In this document: positions 17,488 to 25,992 of the stretch, piece after piece
Position numbering within the stretch: the stretch's first letter is position 1
How the letters are laid out: each line of letters opens with the position of its first letter
Source of the DNA: Rhizobium sp. ICMP 5592
GTDB lineage: Bacteria > Pseudomonadota > Alphaproteobacteria > Rhizobiales > Rhizobiaceae
Assembly (NCBI RefSeq): GCF_009498525.1
Contig: NZ_QSNT01000001.1
Span: 735,032 to 799,031, forward strand
Direction of reading: 5' to 3'
DNA length: 64,000 nt
Translations under genes and position numbers: made by a program
The notes under the pieces: generated by a model
Seen by the model: the letters and a program-made list of their open reading frames with translations, nothing else
What the model was told of the DNA's origin: nothing
The model's database searches: none

Positions 17488-17539
17488 CCGCAGGCTATAT
17501 GGCGCAAAGCCCAAGACCTCCGCATCATATAGCCTGCGG
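17488..17539 (-). repeat. 13-bp inverted repeat upstream of marR
   Basis: CCGCAGGCTATAT (17488-17500) and ATATAGCCTGCGG (17527-17539) are perfect reverse complements separated by 26 bases, in the 110-bp gap between the SDR gene and marR. There is no T-run on either side, so it is not a standard terminator. It could be an RNA hairpin or an internal regulatory site. It does not match the GAGCATATGCTC operators of the same operon beyond the short TATA core. Confidence 0.5.
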
Positions 17540-17567
17540 CTTGGCGGTTTCTCCACCATCTTGGTGC

Positions 17568-18284
17568 TTAGAACAATCCTGGCGGTGGTGTGATGTAGCC
17601 GGGCACCTCGGCTGAAAGCGTGCTCTTCAGCAGTACCGTTCCCTGGTCGGCCATGACCTCGCTCTTGCCAGCGGCGAGCGCGTCATAGGTCTTTCGCACC
17701 ACATCCTGCGGGCTGGACTTCGGCACATCGATGCCGTTGGTCAGATCGGTATCGACGAACCCGACATGCAGTCCGAGTACTTCGATGCCGCGGTCGCGCA
17801 GGTGAAAGCGAAGCTGATTGGTATAGCTCCACGCTGCCGCCTTTGACGCGGCATAGGGCGTGAGATAGGGACGCGGCAACCACACGATGTCGGATAGAAC
17901 ATTGATGATGGCAGCATGCTGCTTGGACGACAGGATCTGTTCGAAGGCCTGCGTGACGCGGGCCATCCCGTAATAATTGATATCGAACAGCTGCTTCGAC
18001 TGCGCTTCGAAATCGCTTGCCAGAGGCCCGTCGATCAAGGCGGCGGTGCCAGCGTTGTTGATCAGCAGAGTTGTATCACTCGCGATTTCGGCTGCGGTGG
18101 CAATCGATGCCGGGTCCGTGACATCGATCCTGACGGGTATGACACCTGGCTCATCGAAGCCGCTCGTGTTGCGCATGCCTGCGTAGACCTTCTTCGCTCC
18201 ACGGCGATGTGCCTCGCGCGCAAAGGCTAGGCCCAGGCCGCGATTAGCTCCGGTAATGAAAACGGTGGCGTTTTTGACATCCAT
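17568..18284 (-). CDS. SDR-family oxidoreductase
   Basis: Short-chain dehydrogenase of 238 residues. It has the TGANRGLG cofactor motif (residues 11-18), the NNAG motif near residue 76, and the catalytic YAASK (Tyr near 144). The missing basic residue after the second beta strand leaves NAD versus NADP preference open. It lies between an NTF2-like gene and a MarR gene in a small operon of oxidoreductases, a setting typical of detoxification of reactive carbonyls or quinones. The substrate cannot be inferred. Confidence 0.83.
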   Translation of the reverse strand: MDVKNATVFITGANRGLGLAFAREAHRRGAKKVYAGMRNTSGFDEPGVIPVRIDVTDPASIATAAEIASDTTLLINNAGTAALIDGPLASDFEAQSKQLFDINYYGMARVTQAFEQILSSKQHAAIINVLSDIVWLPRPYLTPYAASKAAAWSYTNQLRFHLRDRGIEVLGLHVGFVDTDLTNGIDVPKSSPQDVVRKTYDALAAGKSEVMADQGTVLLKSTLSAEVPGYITPPPGLF

Positions 18285-18350
18285 GACACAATACCTCTCT
18301 AAAGCCGCGGATCAGGGCGCCAAGTTCTGCGCTGCCCGCGGAGGTTGGGC

Positions 18351-18725
18351 TTAAAGAAAAAGGTCTTCCAGCAACTGGTCGGATAGCGCCTCGCGAAGAT
18401 TGGCGGCAAGAGACAACACAGCACCAAGCGGGCTCATCCGCACGCTGACGCGTGGCACCGAACCATCAGGGTTGCGGTCGACGACGACGACGGCGTTCAG
18501 TTTCTCCCCGCTTGTCAGCACCGCCTCGTATTCGAGAAAGAGCCGCGAACCGACAATCTCAAGAAAGGTGGGGTTCTGCGACGCGTAAAAGGTTCCGACC
18601 GTGTTGACGGCGAGGTTGATCTCGTCGCGTCCGATGACGGGACCTCGCAGCACTGAGCTGCTAAGTTCCGCGTCGGCGGTCAGGTCGTCGAGAAACGGGT
18701 GACGTTCGTCTTGAATATTCGACAT
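18351..18725 (-). CDS. NTF2/SnoaL-like small protein
   Basis: 124-residue protein with the general pattern of the nuclear-transport-factor-2-like fold: an N-terminal helix (HPFLDDLTADAELSSSVLRG), a GRDEI turn, and later strands ending VVVVDRNPDG and VSVRMSPL. Such proteins are cone-shaped enzymes or binding proteins with varied roles. It sits 27 bp after the NmrA-like gene and is probably co-transcribed with it. The catalytic role is unknown. Confidence 0.7.
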   Translation of the reverse strand: MSNIQDERHPFLDDLTADAELSSSVLRGPVIGRDEINLAVNTVGTFYASQNPTFLEIVGSRLFLEYEAVLTSGEKLNAVVVVDRNPDGSVPRVSVRMSPLGAVLSLAANLREALSDQLLEDLFL

Positions 18726-18752
18726 AGTTCAAGCTCCTTGCCTCGACGGTGG

Positions 18753-19634
18753 TCACACAAAGGCTGCGCGATTGTTGGCGATGAATTGCTGGACCGAGAG
18801 TGCCGGCTTCCCGGTGATCTTCTCAACGACGTCGTTGGTGCCGGCGAAGATGCCATCACGATAGTTCTGTGCGACTTCGACCAGGTGTTGCACGAGGAAA
18901 GGCGGGAACTTGTAGAGACTTTCCATCTTGTCCTTGAACACCTCAATCGAAGTCGGCGCATATTCGATCTTTGCGCCAAGCACATCGCTGATGGCGGCGG
19001 CGATCTCGGTATGGTTCATCTCGAGTGGTCCATGGAGGGGATAAATCTTGCCTTCATGCCCTTGCGGATGAGCCAGGAGATGCGCGATCACCCGACCCTG
19101 ATCATCGGTCGCGATCGGTGCATGACGCCCGTCGGCAAAGGGAAACTCGATCCTTTTCGTGGCCCATATCTCTTTGGCAAAATGCGGATAGACGAGCCAA
19201 TCGGCAAAGAAGGTCGGCCTAAGGTGCGTCGTCGGGACGCCTGACCAGTCGAAGATCCGCTCGGACACCCAGTGGTCCTGCGCCGCGTGGCTCGCCGATT
19301 CACGACGCGCCGATATCTGCGACATGTTGACGATTGCCGTGACGCCCGCTTCCTTTGCGGCCTGTGCGAAGTAGGCGGCGGCTCCGAGGATACCCGGTGC
19401 GATGGGATGCAGGAAATAGGTCGCTCGGATGCCTTCCATGGCGCCCCGGATGTCATCGAGGTCGGTAAAGTCCCCGATGACGATATCAACTCCGCGCTGC
19501 TTAAGGGCCGTCGCCCGCTCATCGTTCGAACGTATATAGGCGCGCACCGATTTGCCCATCTTAAGCAGTTCATCGATTGCGGCACCTCCGGTCCGGCCGG
19601 TTGCCCCACTTACAAGTATTTCAGCCTCGCTCAT
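18753..19634 (-). CDS. NmrA-like NAD(P)-binding oxidoreductase
   Basis: 293-residue atypical SDR of the NmrA/QOR2 group. The dinucleotide-binding motif GATGRTGG is at residues 10-17, and the family layout is clear (FLHPIAP near 75, then a DHWVSERI helix). The canonical YxxxK motif is absent, as usual in this group; members act as quinone reductases or redox sensors. It is the first gene of the minus-strand operon ending in marR and lies directly behind two near-identical palindromes. A role in quinone or electrophile defence is inferred. Confidence 0.8.
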   Translation of the reverse strand: MSEAEILVSGATGRTGGAAIDELLKMGKSVRAYIRSNDERATALKQRGVDIVIGDFTDLDDIRGAMEGIRATYFLHPIAPGILGAAAYFAQAAKEAGVTAIVNMSQISARRESASHAAQDHWVSERIFDWSGVPTTHLRPTFFADWLVYPHFAKEIWATKRIEFPFADGRHAPIATDDQGRVIAHLLAHPQGHEGKIYPLHGPLEMNHTEIAAAISDVLGAKIEYAPTSIEVFKDKMESLYKFPPFLVQHLVEVAQNYRDGIFAGTNDVVEKITGKPALSVQQFIANNRAAFV

Positions 19635-19657
19635 AATCTAGCTCCTTCGATATATAA

Positions 19658-19698
19658 GAGTATATGCTCCTATGAGGCAGAAATAAGAGCATATGCTC
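19658..19698 (-). promoter_or_regulatory. Paired MarR-type operators
   Basis: GAGTATATGCTC (19658-19669) and the perfect palindrome GAGCATATGCTC (19687-19698) stand 29 bp apart, each preceded by ATAA. They cover the expected promoter of the operon starting at 19634. The length and symmetry suit a MarR dimer, and the operon encodes one. The distal copy has full symmetry and the proximal copy has one substitution. Confidence 0.7.
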
Positions 19699-20285
19699 AT
19701 ATCGTCAATAGGGAGCATTTGCATTTTTTGGGAGGCTCGTTTCTGGATCGGCTATGAACCGGCGCCGAATGACCGATGGTTGCGGGTTTGAGGGACGCCT
19801 AGCCAGCGCTGCCTGGGTGAGCCGTAATCACGAGGATACCCGCAACGCCTTTCGCACCCTCCGTAAGAGCTCATTGGCCTGCCTCCTGAAAGGTGATCAG
19901 GTGAAACGCTGAAGGAGCTGGAGGCGGAGGATGCCCGGCTTCGACGAGCGGTTTCCGATTTGACGCTGGATAAGATAATCTTGGCGGGTGAAGCGAGCCA
20001 GCTATCGATCCAGTGGATCGATAGCCGCTGAACGCCAAGGGAAATTTCTAAGCCTCGCTCGTCGTCGCGCTTGTGTGGATCATGTCATCGAAGAGCTGGG
20101 CGTGTCCCAACGACGGGCCTGCCGCAGAGAAAATACTCCAGCTGTCATAATGGCCGTCCATTCAGACTCCCTTTTGAACAACGTCATTCTGAACGACAGC
20201 CACTTTCTTAGCTACGATCTCCGAAGCGCCGGCTCGTTCCGACATTGGGTGTTGGTCGGCGTTCGGATGCCTGCCGCCTGTTGTC
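19699..20285 (+). other. Intergenic region containing IS debris
   Basis: Apart from the IS3-type relic listed separately, the roughly 200 bp before it and 160 bp after it hold nothing I recognise. The stretch separates the MarR-controlled operon from the 3' end of the long catabolic operon and may be a recombination junction between modules. Confidence 0.4.
19903..20125 (+). pseudogene. IS3-family transposase remnant (orfA end and orfB start)
   Basis: One frame reads ETLKELEAEDARLRRAVSDL followed by TLDKIIL, the conserved C-terminal coiled coil of IS3-type OrfA. A second frame, shifted as expected for orfB, then reads SLARRRACVDHVIEELGVS and QRRAC, the usual start of OrfB in the IS407-like group. 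Similarity stops abruptly and no ends were found, so the element was truncated by deletion. Confidence 0.7.
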
Positions 20286-21731
20286 TCAGAAGGGATAGTG
20301 CTGGGTCGAATCTTCGATGGTGATCCAACGCAGGTCGGTGAATTCGGCGATAGCGGCCTTGCCGCCGAAACGGCCGTAGCCGCTGCCCTTCACGCCGCCG
20401 AACGGCATCTGCGCTTCGTCGTTCAGGGTCGGACCATTGATGTGGCAGATCCCTGTCTCGATACGGGCTGCCACGGTTAGCGCCCGCTGGACATCACGGC
20501 TGAAGACTGCCGACGATAGGCCATATTCGGTGTCGTTGGCGACGCGCACCGCCTCGTCCTCATCTGCCACGCGGATGATCGGCTTCACCGGCCCGAAGGA
20601 TTCTTCCGCATAGACGCGCATCGCAGGCGTGACATGATCGAGAAGAGTTGCCTCAACGACCGTGCCCGTCCGCTTGCCGCCGGCGACCAGTTTTGCGCCC
20701 TTGGCCTCAGCGTCGGCAATCAGTGCTTCCATCTTCTGGGCGGCGTCGAGGCTGATGAGGGAACCCAGCACGACATGGCCGCGCGGGTCACCCGCCGGGA
20801 GTTTCGCGGCACGCGCCGCGAGCCTGGCGACGAATTCATCGGCGATCGCCTGGTGGACGATGATCCGTTCCGTCGACATGCAGATCTGACCCTGGTTCAT
20901 GAAAGCGCCGAAGATCGCGGCGTTCACCGCGCCGTCAATATCCGCATCGTCGAGAATGACGAGCGGCGCCTTGCCGCCGAGTTCCAGAAGCGCCGGCTTG
21001 AGGTGCCGGCCGCTGAGTTCGGCGATGATTTTGCCGACCTTGGTCGAGCCGGTGAAGTTGACGCGGCGAACCGCCGGATGCGCAATCAGCGCTTCCACGA
21101 TTTGCGGCGCATCTTCCGGCGCATTGGTGATGACATTGATGACGCCTGCCGGAAGGCCCGCTTCGGTGAGCGCGGTGGCGATCAGGCGATGCGTGCCCGG
21201 GCATTGCTCGGATGCCTTGAGGATAACCGTGTTGCCGCAGGCGATCGGCATGGCGACGGCGCGAGTGCCGAGGATGACGGGGGCGTTCCAGGGGGCGATT
21301 GCCAGGCAGACGCCGGCCGCCTGGCGGACACCCATGGCGAGCGTGCCGGGCTTGTCGGAGGGAATGATCTCGCCGGCGATCTGCGTCGTCATCGCGCCGG
21401 CCTCGCGCAGGATGTTGGCGGCGAGCATCACATTGAAGCCCGCCCAGGGCGCTGTGGCGCCGGTCTCCTCGATCATCAGCCGGGTGAATTCGCCGACCTT
21501 GGCATCCATGATGTCGGCGGCCTTCATCAGGATCGCGCGGCGCTGGCCGGGTCCGGTCTTCGACCAGGCCGGAAAGGCGGCCGATGCAGCGTCGATCGCC
21601 GCCGTGACATCATCGATGCCGGCCGCTGCCGAGCGGGTCGCAAGCTCTCCGGTGAAGGGATCGACGCGGTCATAGGTCCGGCCGCTTGCAGCTGCGCGAT
21701 CCACGCCGTTGATGAGAAGGGAAATCGTCAT
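20286..21731 (-). CDS. Aldehyde dehydrogenase (vanillin/aryl-aldehyde type)
   Basis: 481-residue NAD(P)-dependent aldehyde dehydrogenase. General base Glu250 (LELGGKAP) and catalytic Cys284 (NQGQICMSTE) are present, with the FTGST nucleotide loop at 226-230. It resembles the salicylaldehyde/vanillin dehydrogenase group. It is the last gene of a minus-strand operon that also encodes a coniferyl-alcohol-dehydrogenase-like SDR, a Liv-type importer and a close paralogue at the other end. Vanillin to vanillate or coniferyl aldehyde to ferulate are the likely reactions; the sequence does not say which paralogue does which. Confidence 0.88.
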   Translation of the reverse strand: MTISLLINGVDRAAASGRTYDRVDPFTGELATRSAAAGIDDVTAAIDAASAAFPAWSKTGPGQRRAILMKAADIMDAKVGEFTRLMIEETGATAPWAGFNVMLAANILREAGAMTTQIAGEIIPSDKPGTLAMGVRQAAGVCLAIAPWNAPVILGTRAVAMPIACGNTVILKASEQCPGTHRLIATALTEAGLPAGVINVITNAPEDAPQIVEALIAHPAVRRVNFTGSTKVGKIIAELSGRHLKPALLELGGKAPLVILDDADIDGAVNAAIFGAFMNQGQICMSTERIIVHQAIADEFVARLAARAAKLPAGDPRGHVVLGSLISLDAAQKMEALIADAEAKGAKLVAGGKRTGTVVEATLLDHVTPAMRVYAEESFGPVKPIIRVADEDEAVRVANDTEYGLSSAVFSRDVQRALTVAARIETGICHINGPTLNDEAQMPFGGVKGSGYGRFGGKAAIAEFTDLRWITIEDSTQHYPF

Positions 21732-21756
21732 GTCTGTCTCCTGATGAAAAACGAAA

Positions 21757-22542
21757 CTAGAAGCCTAGAACCGAGGCGTTGATGGAGGCTTCGAGGCCGC
21801 CGTCGGTGGCGAGGTTGGTGCCGTTGATCCAGCGCGCGCCATCCGAGCAGAGGAAGAGAATGGCAGGCGCGATATCGGCCGAGGTTGCGGCACGCCCGAC
21901 GCGGGTAATATCGCTGTCGACGCGCTCGTCGCCGAGGACCGCGCGGAATTGGCTGAGGATCGGTGTCTCGACTGGGCCAGGGCTCACGGCATTGACGCGG
22001 ATGCCACGCTCCCTGAACAGCGGCTGATGGGCAGCTCGCATCGTCCAGAGCAGAAGCAGTTCCTTGGAGAGAGGATAGCCTTCCTCGTCCTTCAGGCCAT
22101 GCTTGGCGACGAGGCTTTCGATACCCGGAAAACCCTCGATGGCGGTCAGCGTCTTGGCGCGTTCGAGATTTGCGCGCCAGCCATAGCCGGCGATGGAGGC
22201 GACATTGACCACACTTCCACCCTCGCGAAGCCGCGGCGCCACGGCCTCCGTGAGTGCACGCAACCCGTAGAAATTCACCGCCAGCGTTGCCACAATACCG
22301 GTATTGCCCGAGAGTCCTGCGACATTGGCAAGTGCGTCGATGCGCTTGGGCAGCTGTCGAAGGATTTCCGCGACGCCATCGGCAGTCGAGATGTCGCCCC
22401 TGATGAAGGAAGCCTGTCCCTGGGGCGGCTCGCGGACGTCGACGCCGATGACATCAGCGCCCATTTGCCCCGCCAGTTCCGCGGTGCGTGCGCCGATACC
22501 GGAGGCGACGCCAGTGATCAAAATGGTCTTGCCGAAAAGCAT
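21757..22542 (-). CDS. Coniferyl-alcohol-dehydrogenase-like SDR
   Basis: 261-residue SDR with TGVASGIG at the cofactor site. A long insertion follows the catalytic serine, as in CalA-type coniferyl alcohol dehydrogenases (SIAGYGWRANLERAK, then an extended helix), with Tyr and Lys in the YPLSKE segment. The C-terminal NGTNLATDGG motif is typical. The ATG at 22542, behind GAGAAAGG, is preferred to a TTG at 22560. It would oxidise coniferyl or a similar cinnamyl alcohol to the aldehyde. A paralogue lies at 40,552. Confidence 0.85.
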   Translation of the reverse strand: MLFGKTILITGVASGIGARTAELAGQMGADVIGVDVREPPQGQASFIRGDISTADGVAEILRQLPKRIDALANVAGLSGNTGIVATLAVNFYGLRALTEAVAPRLREGGSVVNVASIAGYGWRANLERAKTLTAIEGFPGIESLVAKHGLKDEEGYPLSKELLLLWTMRAAHQPLFRERGIRVNAVSPGPVETPILSQFRAVLGDERVDSDITRVGRAATSADIAPAILFLCSDGARWINGTNLATDGGLEASINASVLGF

Positions 22543-22584
22543 GGGTTTTACCTTTCTCAACGGGATGGGAAAATCCGCCTGTTG

Positions 22585-23604
22585 CTATCGTTTGTCTTTC
22601 AGGAGGTCCGGCAGCGTCAGCCGGTAGCCGACGGGCAGTAGTTGCAGACCGAAGCGCCGTTCGATCTCACCCCAAAGGCCGTGCGGCAAGTAAAGGGAGA
22701 AGAGGACGGCCGTCGCGCCGAGGCCGATCAGGTACCAGACGCCGGTTCCGCCGAAGATGGTCTCGATGATGAAGAATAGGATCGCACCGAGGATCGCGCC
22801 TTCGAACTTTCCGATGCCGCCGACCAGGACCATGAAGATCATGTAGGCGGTCCACTGGACACTGAAGTAGGTCTTCGGCTGGAAGGTGGTGGCCGTCGCC
22901 AGCCAAAGGCCACCGGCAACCGCGATGCCGAATGCCGCGAGCACGAAGAGCAATCTTTTGGTGGAACTGACGCGCACCCCGACGGAGGTCGCCGCCTCCT
23001 CATTGTCGCGGATGGCTTGCATGGCGGCCCCGGCGCGGCTGCGCATCAGCGTGAAAAGGGTGCCGAGCAGGGCCGCCATGGCAGTGAGCGACAGCCAGTA
23101 GATCGTCGCGCGGCGGGTGGCGCTGTCATAGACGTTCAGCGAGATCAGCGATGTGCCGGTCTCGCCCTGGATGAGGCGGTCGAGATTGACGAGTAGGTGG
23201 ACGAGCTCGGCCACGACCCACATGCCGATGGCGAATTCTCCGCCCTTGAGCCGCAGCATGAACAGCGACAGCGGGATGGAGAGTGCACCGGTGACGATCG
23301 CGGCGACAAACAGCGCAACAAAGGGGTTCAACCCTGCATCCGCAAGCCGGATGGTGAAATAGGCGCCAAGGCCGAAGAACACCTGCTGGCCGACTGAGAC
23401 CAGCCCGCCGAATCCGGCCAGGGCATTCCACATGGCTGCAAGGATCACGTAGATGAACAGGGCCGTCATCCGGTCGATCATGCCAGCACCGAGGAAGGCG
23501 GGAGCAAGTGCTAAGACGACCAAGGCCAGAGCCATGACGGCCAGCGCCAGCCTTGACGATCTTGTCCAGCGCTCGATGGATATGTCGTTCGAGAGGAAGG
23601 TCAT
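22585..23604 (-). CDS. livM: Branched-chain-type ABC transporter permease, LivM
   Basis: 339-residue permease with about nine hydrophobic segments and the LivM landmarks GFGGLVSVGQQVFFGLGAY (near residue 65) and VGGIGKFEGAILGA near the C-terminus. The true start is the ATG at 23604, four bases inside the end of livH; longer readings translate livH out of frame. Together with LivH, LivG, LivF and the adjacent binding protein it forms a HAAT-family importer. Its position between aromatic-aldehyde genes suggests phenylpropanoid or aromatic-acid uptake rather than amino acids. Confidence 0.88.
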   Translation of the reverse strand: MTFLSNDISIERWTRSSRLALAVMALALVVLALAPAFLGAGMIDRMTALFIYVILAAMWNALAGFGGLVSVGQQVFFGLGAYFTIRLADAGLNPFVALFVAAIVTGALSIPLSLFMLRLKGGEFAIGMWVVAELVHLLVNLDRLIQGETGTSLISLNVYDSATRRATIYWLSLTAMAALLGTLFTLMRSRAGAAMQAIRDNEEAATSVGVRVSSTKRLLFVLAAFGIAVAGGLWLATATTFQPKTYFSVQWTAYMIFMVLVGGIGKFEGAILGAILFFIIETIFGGTGVWYLIGLGATAVLFSLYLPHGLWGEIERRFGLQLLPVGYRLTLPDLLKDKR

Positions 23605-24497
23605 GCCGGACTCCGAAGAAATGCGCGAATTTTGCCGAAGGTCGGCACGCCGGACCGGAAGAGGCGCAGGAAGACGACGAGCAGGAACACGACATGTCCG
23701 CCGATCAGAAAGCCCTGAGGATGCAGTTGCGCGCCAAGCGATTGGGCGAGCCCGAGAACGATGCCGCCGGCCAGCGTGCCCCACAGAGAACCCGCGCCGC
23801 CGATGACCGCCGTCTCGAAGGCAAAGAGTAACTGCGGCGCGCCCGCATAGGCGCTGAAGGTGGCCCGCATGGCGAGGAAGGCCCCAGCGATCCCGATGGT
23901 GACCATGGTGATCGCCGTTGCCGTCGCATTAACCCTGCGGGCGTCGATGCCGACCAGACCCGCCGTATCGGGATCTTCCGCCGTGGCGCGGATCGCGCGG
24001 CCGAGCGCGAAGCGACTGAGGAAGAACTGCAAGCCGCCGAGGATGACGATCGCCGTTGCCATCATCATCACCGCGAGCTTTCCGACGAAGATATGACCGG
24101 GTAATTGCCAGGATGCGTAGGACAGGTTGCCGATGAAGGGCGCCAGCGATCGTGTGTCCGCGCCGAATTGCTCGAACAGCAAGTTGTCGATGACGATCGA
24201 CAGGCCGAAGGTGGTGAGGATCGGCAATAGCGGTCCGCCGCGGGCGCTGCGTTCGAGAACGAAACGCTGCAGCAGCCAGCCGAAGGCCGCCATGATCGGC
24301 AATACGATCAGCAGCCCGGCGAAGGGCGAGATGCCGAACTTCGAGGCGAGCAGCCAAAGACCGTAGGCTGCCGCAACCGCCAGGCTGCCATGCGCCAGAT
24401 TGATGATACGCATGACCGAGAACATAAAGGACAGGCCGCAGGCGATGACGGCGTAGTAGCCGCCGAGCAGGATGCCCTGGAGCAAGGTATTGATCAC
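23601..24497 (-). CDS. livH: Branched-chain-type ABC transporter permease, LivH
   Basis: 298-residue permease starting at a GTG behind ACAGGAG and overlapping livF by 4 bp. It has eight or so transmembrane segments, with the LivH opening LLQGILLGGYYAVIACGLSF, the MRIINLAHGS motif and the DPDTAGLVGID loop that contacts the ATPases. The arrangement livG-livF-livH-livM with short overlaps indicates one translationally coupled unit. It pairs with LivM to form the translocation path. Confidence 0.88.
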   Translation of the reverse strand: MINTLLQGILLGGYYAVIACGLSFMFSVMRIINLAHGSLAVAAAYGLWLLASKFGISPFAGLLIVLPIMAAFGWLLQRFVLERSARGGPLLPILTTFGLSIVIDNLLFEQFGADTRSLAPFIGNLSYASWQLPGHIFVGKLAVMMMATAIVILGGLQFFLSRFALGRAIRATAEDPDTAGLVGIDARRVNATATAITMVTIGIAGAFLAMRATFSAYAGAPQLLFAFETAVIGGAGSLWGTLAGGIVLGLAQSLGAQLHPQGFLIGGHVVFLLVVFLRLFRSGVPTFGKIRAFLRSPA

Positions 24498-25225
24498 GAT
24501 GCGCTCCTGTCGCCGTCTGCCCGATGATGCAGCCCGAAATAGGCTTTGGTGATCTCGTCGCGGGTAACACCCGCCGCCGGCCTGTCGAGAACGATACGCC
24601 CCTCCAGCATGCAGATGATGCGGCTGGCAACGCTCATCGCCCGCCCGAGGTCCTGTTCGACAAGAACGATGGTGGTCCCCGAGGACAGCAGCGCCTGTAG
24701 CTGCGCATAGACGCGATCGACCACAAGCGGCGACAGGCCGAGCGAGACTTCGTCGAGCAGGAGAATGTCGGGATTGCTCATCAGCGCCCGGCCGATGGCG
24801 GTCGCCTGCTGCTCGCCGCCGGAGAGATGGCCGGTCTTGGCACGGCGGCGGGGTTTCAGGTTCGGGAAGGCGTCGAAGACCCGCTCGATGGTCCAATCGC
24901 CCTTGCGGTCGGAGGTTTTCCCGAGCAACAGGTTTTCCTCGACGGTCATCTGCGAGAAAAGGCGCCGGCCCTCCGGCACCAGGGCGATGCCCATGGCGAT
25001 CCGCTTGTGGGAGGGCACTGCCGTTATATCCTGGCCGCCGAGAAGCACCTGGCCGGAGGCGGGAAGATGAGCGCCGGCAATTGATCGCAGCAGCGTCGTC
25101 TTGCCCGCGCCATTGGCGCCAACCAGGGCAAGCACCTCGCCCTCGGCAATATCGAAACTGACGCCGCGTACCGCCTGCAGAAGGCCGTGGCGGACGTCGA
25201 GGTCGCGGATGGAGAGAAGGCTCAT
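24494..25225 (-). CDS. livF: Branched-chain-type ABC transporter ATP-binding protein, LivF
   Basis: 243-residue ATPase with Walker A GANGAGKTT (residues 36-44), signature LSGGEQQATAIGRAL, Walker B ILLLDEVSLGLSP and the switch histidine replaced by Gln in VLVEQD, as is usual for LivF. It overlaps livG by 4 bp upstream and livH by 4 bp downstream. It energises uptake with LivG. Confidence 0.9.
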   Translation of the reverse strand: MSLLSIRDLDVRHGLLQAVRGVSFDIAEGEVLALVGANGAGKTTLLRSIAGAHLPASGQVLLGGQDITAVPSHKRIAMGIALVPEGRRLFSQMTVEENLLLGKTSDRKGDWTIERVFDAFPNLKPRRRAKTGHLSGGEQQATAIGRALMSNPDILLLDEVSLGLSPLVVDRVYAQLQALLSSGTTIVLVEQDLGRAMSVASRIICMLEGRIVLDRPAAGVTRDEITKAYFGLHHRADGDRSAS

Positions 25226-25992
25226 GCCGGCGTCCCTCCGAGATAGGCTTTGATGACCTCGGTATTGCTCATCACCGCTTTGGGTTCGCCGTCGGCGATG
25301 ATCTTGCCGGCATCCATGCAGATCAGCCTTTCAACCACCTGCAGCAGGATGTGGACGATATGCTCGATCCAGACGATGCCGATGCCGCGCCGGCGCAATT
25401 CGAGGATGGTATTCACCAGTTCGCTAGCCTCGCCGTCGGTCAGGCCGCCGCCGATCTCGTCGAGCAGCAGCAGCTTCGGCTTAGTGGCAAGCGCCCGCGC
25501 CAGCTCCAGGCGTTTCCGGTCAAGCAGGCCGAGTGTGTCGGCGCGGCGATTGGCAACGCCGAGCATGCCGCACAGCGTCAGCGAATCGACAACACGCTCA
25601 TAGGCTTCGTCGCGGCTGGCGGCATTGCTGTGCGAGGCGGCAACAAAGACATTCTCGAAGGTCGTCATGCCGCTGAAGGGTTTTGGAATCTGGTGCGTCC
25701 GCACCAACCCTGACCGGCAGCGATCTGCCGCCGATAGCGCCGTGACATTAGCACCGTCAAAGGTGACAGTCCCTGCACTCGGAGGAAAGGCACCCGCGAG
25801 CACGCTGAGCAGTGTCGTCTTACCCGCGCCGTTGGGTCCGACGATCCCCACCGCGTCTCCATCGCCCATGGAAAAATCGAGATTTTCGAGAACCGCAAGC
25901 GCGCCGAAACGCTTGTGGATCCCCTTAGCCGAGAGAAAGGCTTCTCCCGGCGGTCTATTTTGATCTCGTCGCTGCACTGTGCCGTTATCCAT
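25222..25992 (-). CDS. livG: Branched-chain-type ABC transporter ATP-binding protein, LivG
   Basis: 256-residue ATPase with Walker A GPNGAGKTT, the family's RTHQIPKPF Q-loop region, Walker B LLLLDEIGGGLTD and the C-terminal WIEHIVH switch. The signature motif is degenerate (LGLLDRKRLELARAL in place of LSxGQQ), a known variant in this group. I take the ATG at 25992, which overlaps the binding-protein stop; a start at 26040 would extend into that gene. Confidence 0.88.
   Translation of the reverse strand: MDNGTVQRRDQNRPPGEAFLSAKGIHKRFGALAVLENLDFSMGDGDAVGIVGPNGAGKTTLLSVLAGAFPPSAGTVTFDGANVTALSAADRCRSGLVRTHQIPKPFSGMTTFENVFVAASHSNAASRDEAYERVVDSLTLCGMLGVANRRADTLGLLDRKRLELARALATKPKLLLLDEIGGGLTDGEASELVNTILELRRRGIGIVWIEHIVHILLQVVERLICMDAGKIIADGEPKAVMSNTEVIKAYLGGTPA

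Noticed and set aside
17488..17539. Inverted repeat read as a rho-independent terminator
   Set aside because: The loop is 26 bases and there is no T-run on either side.
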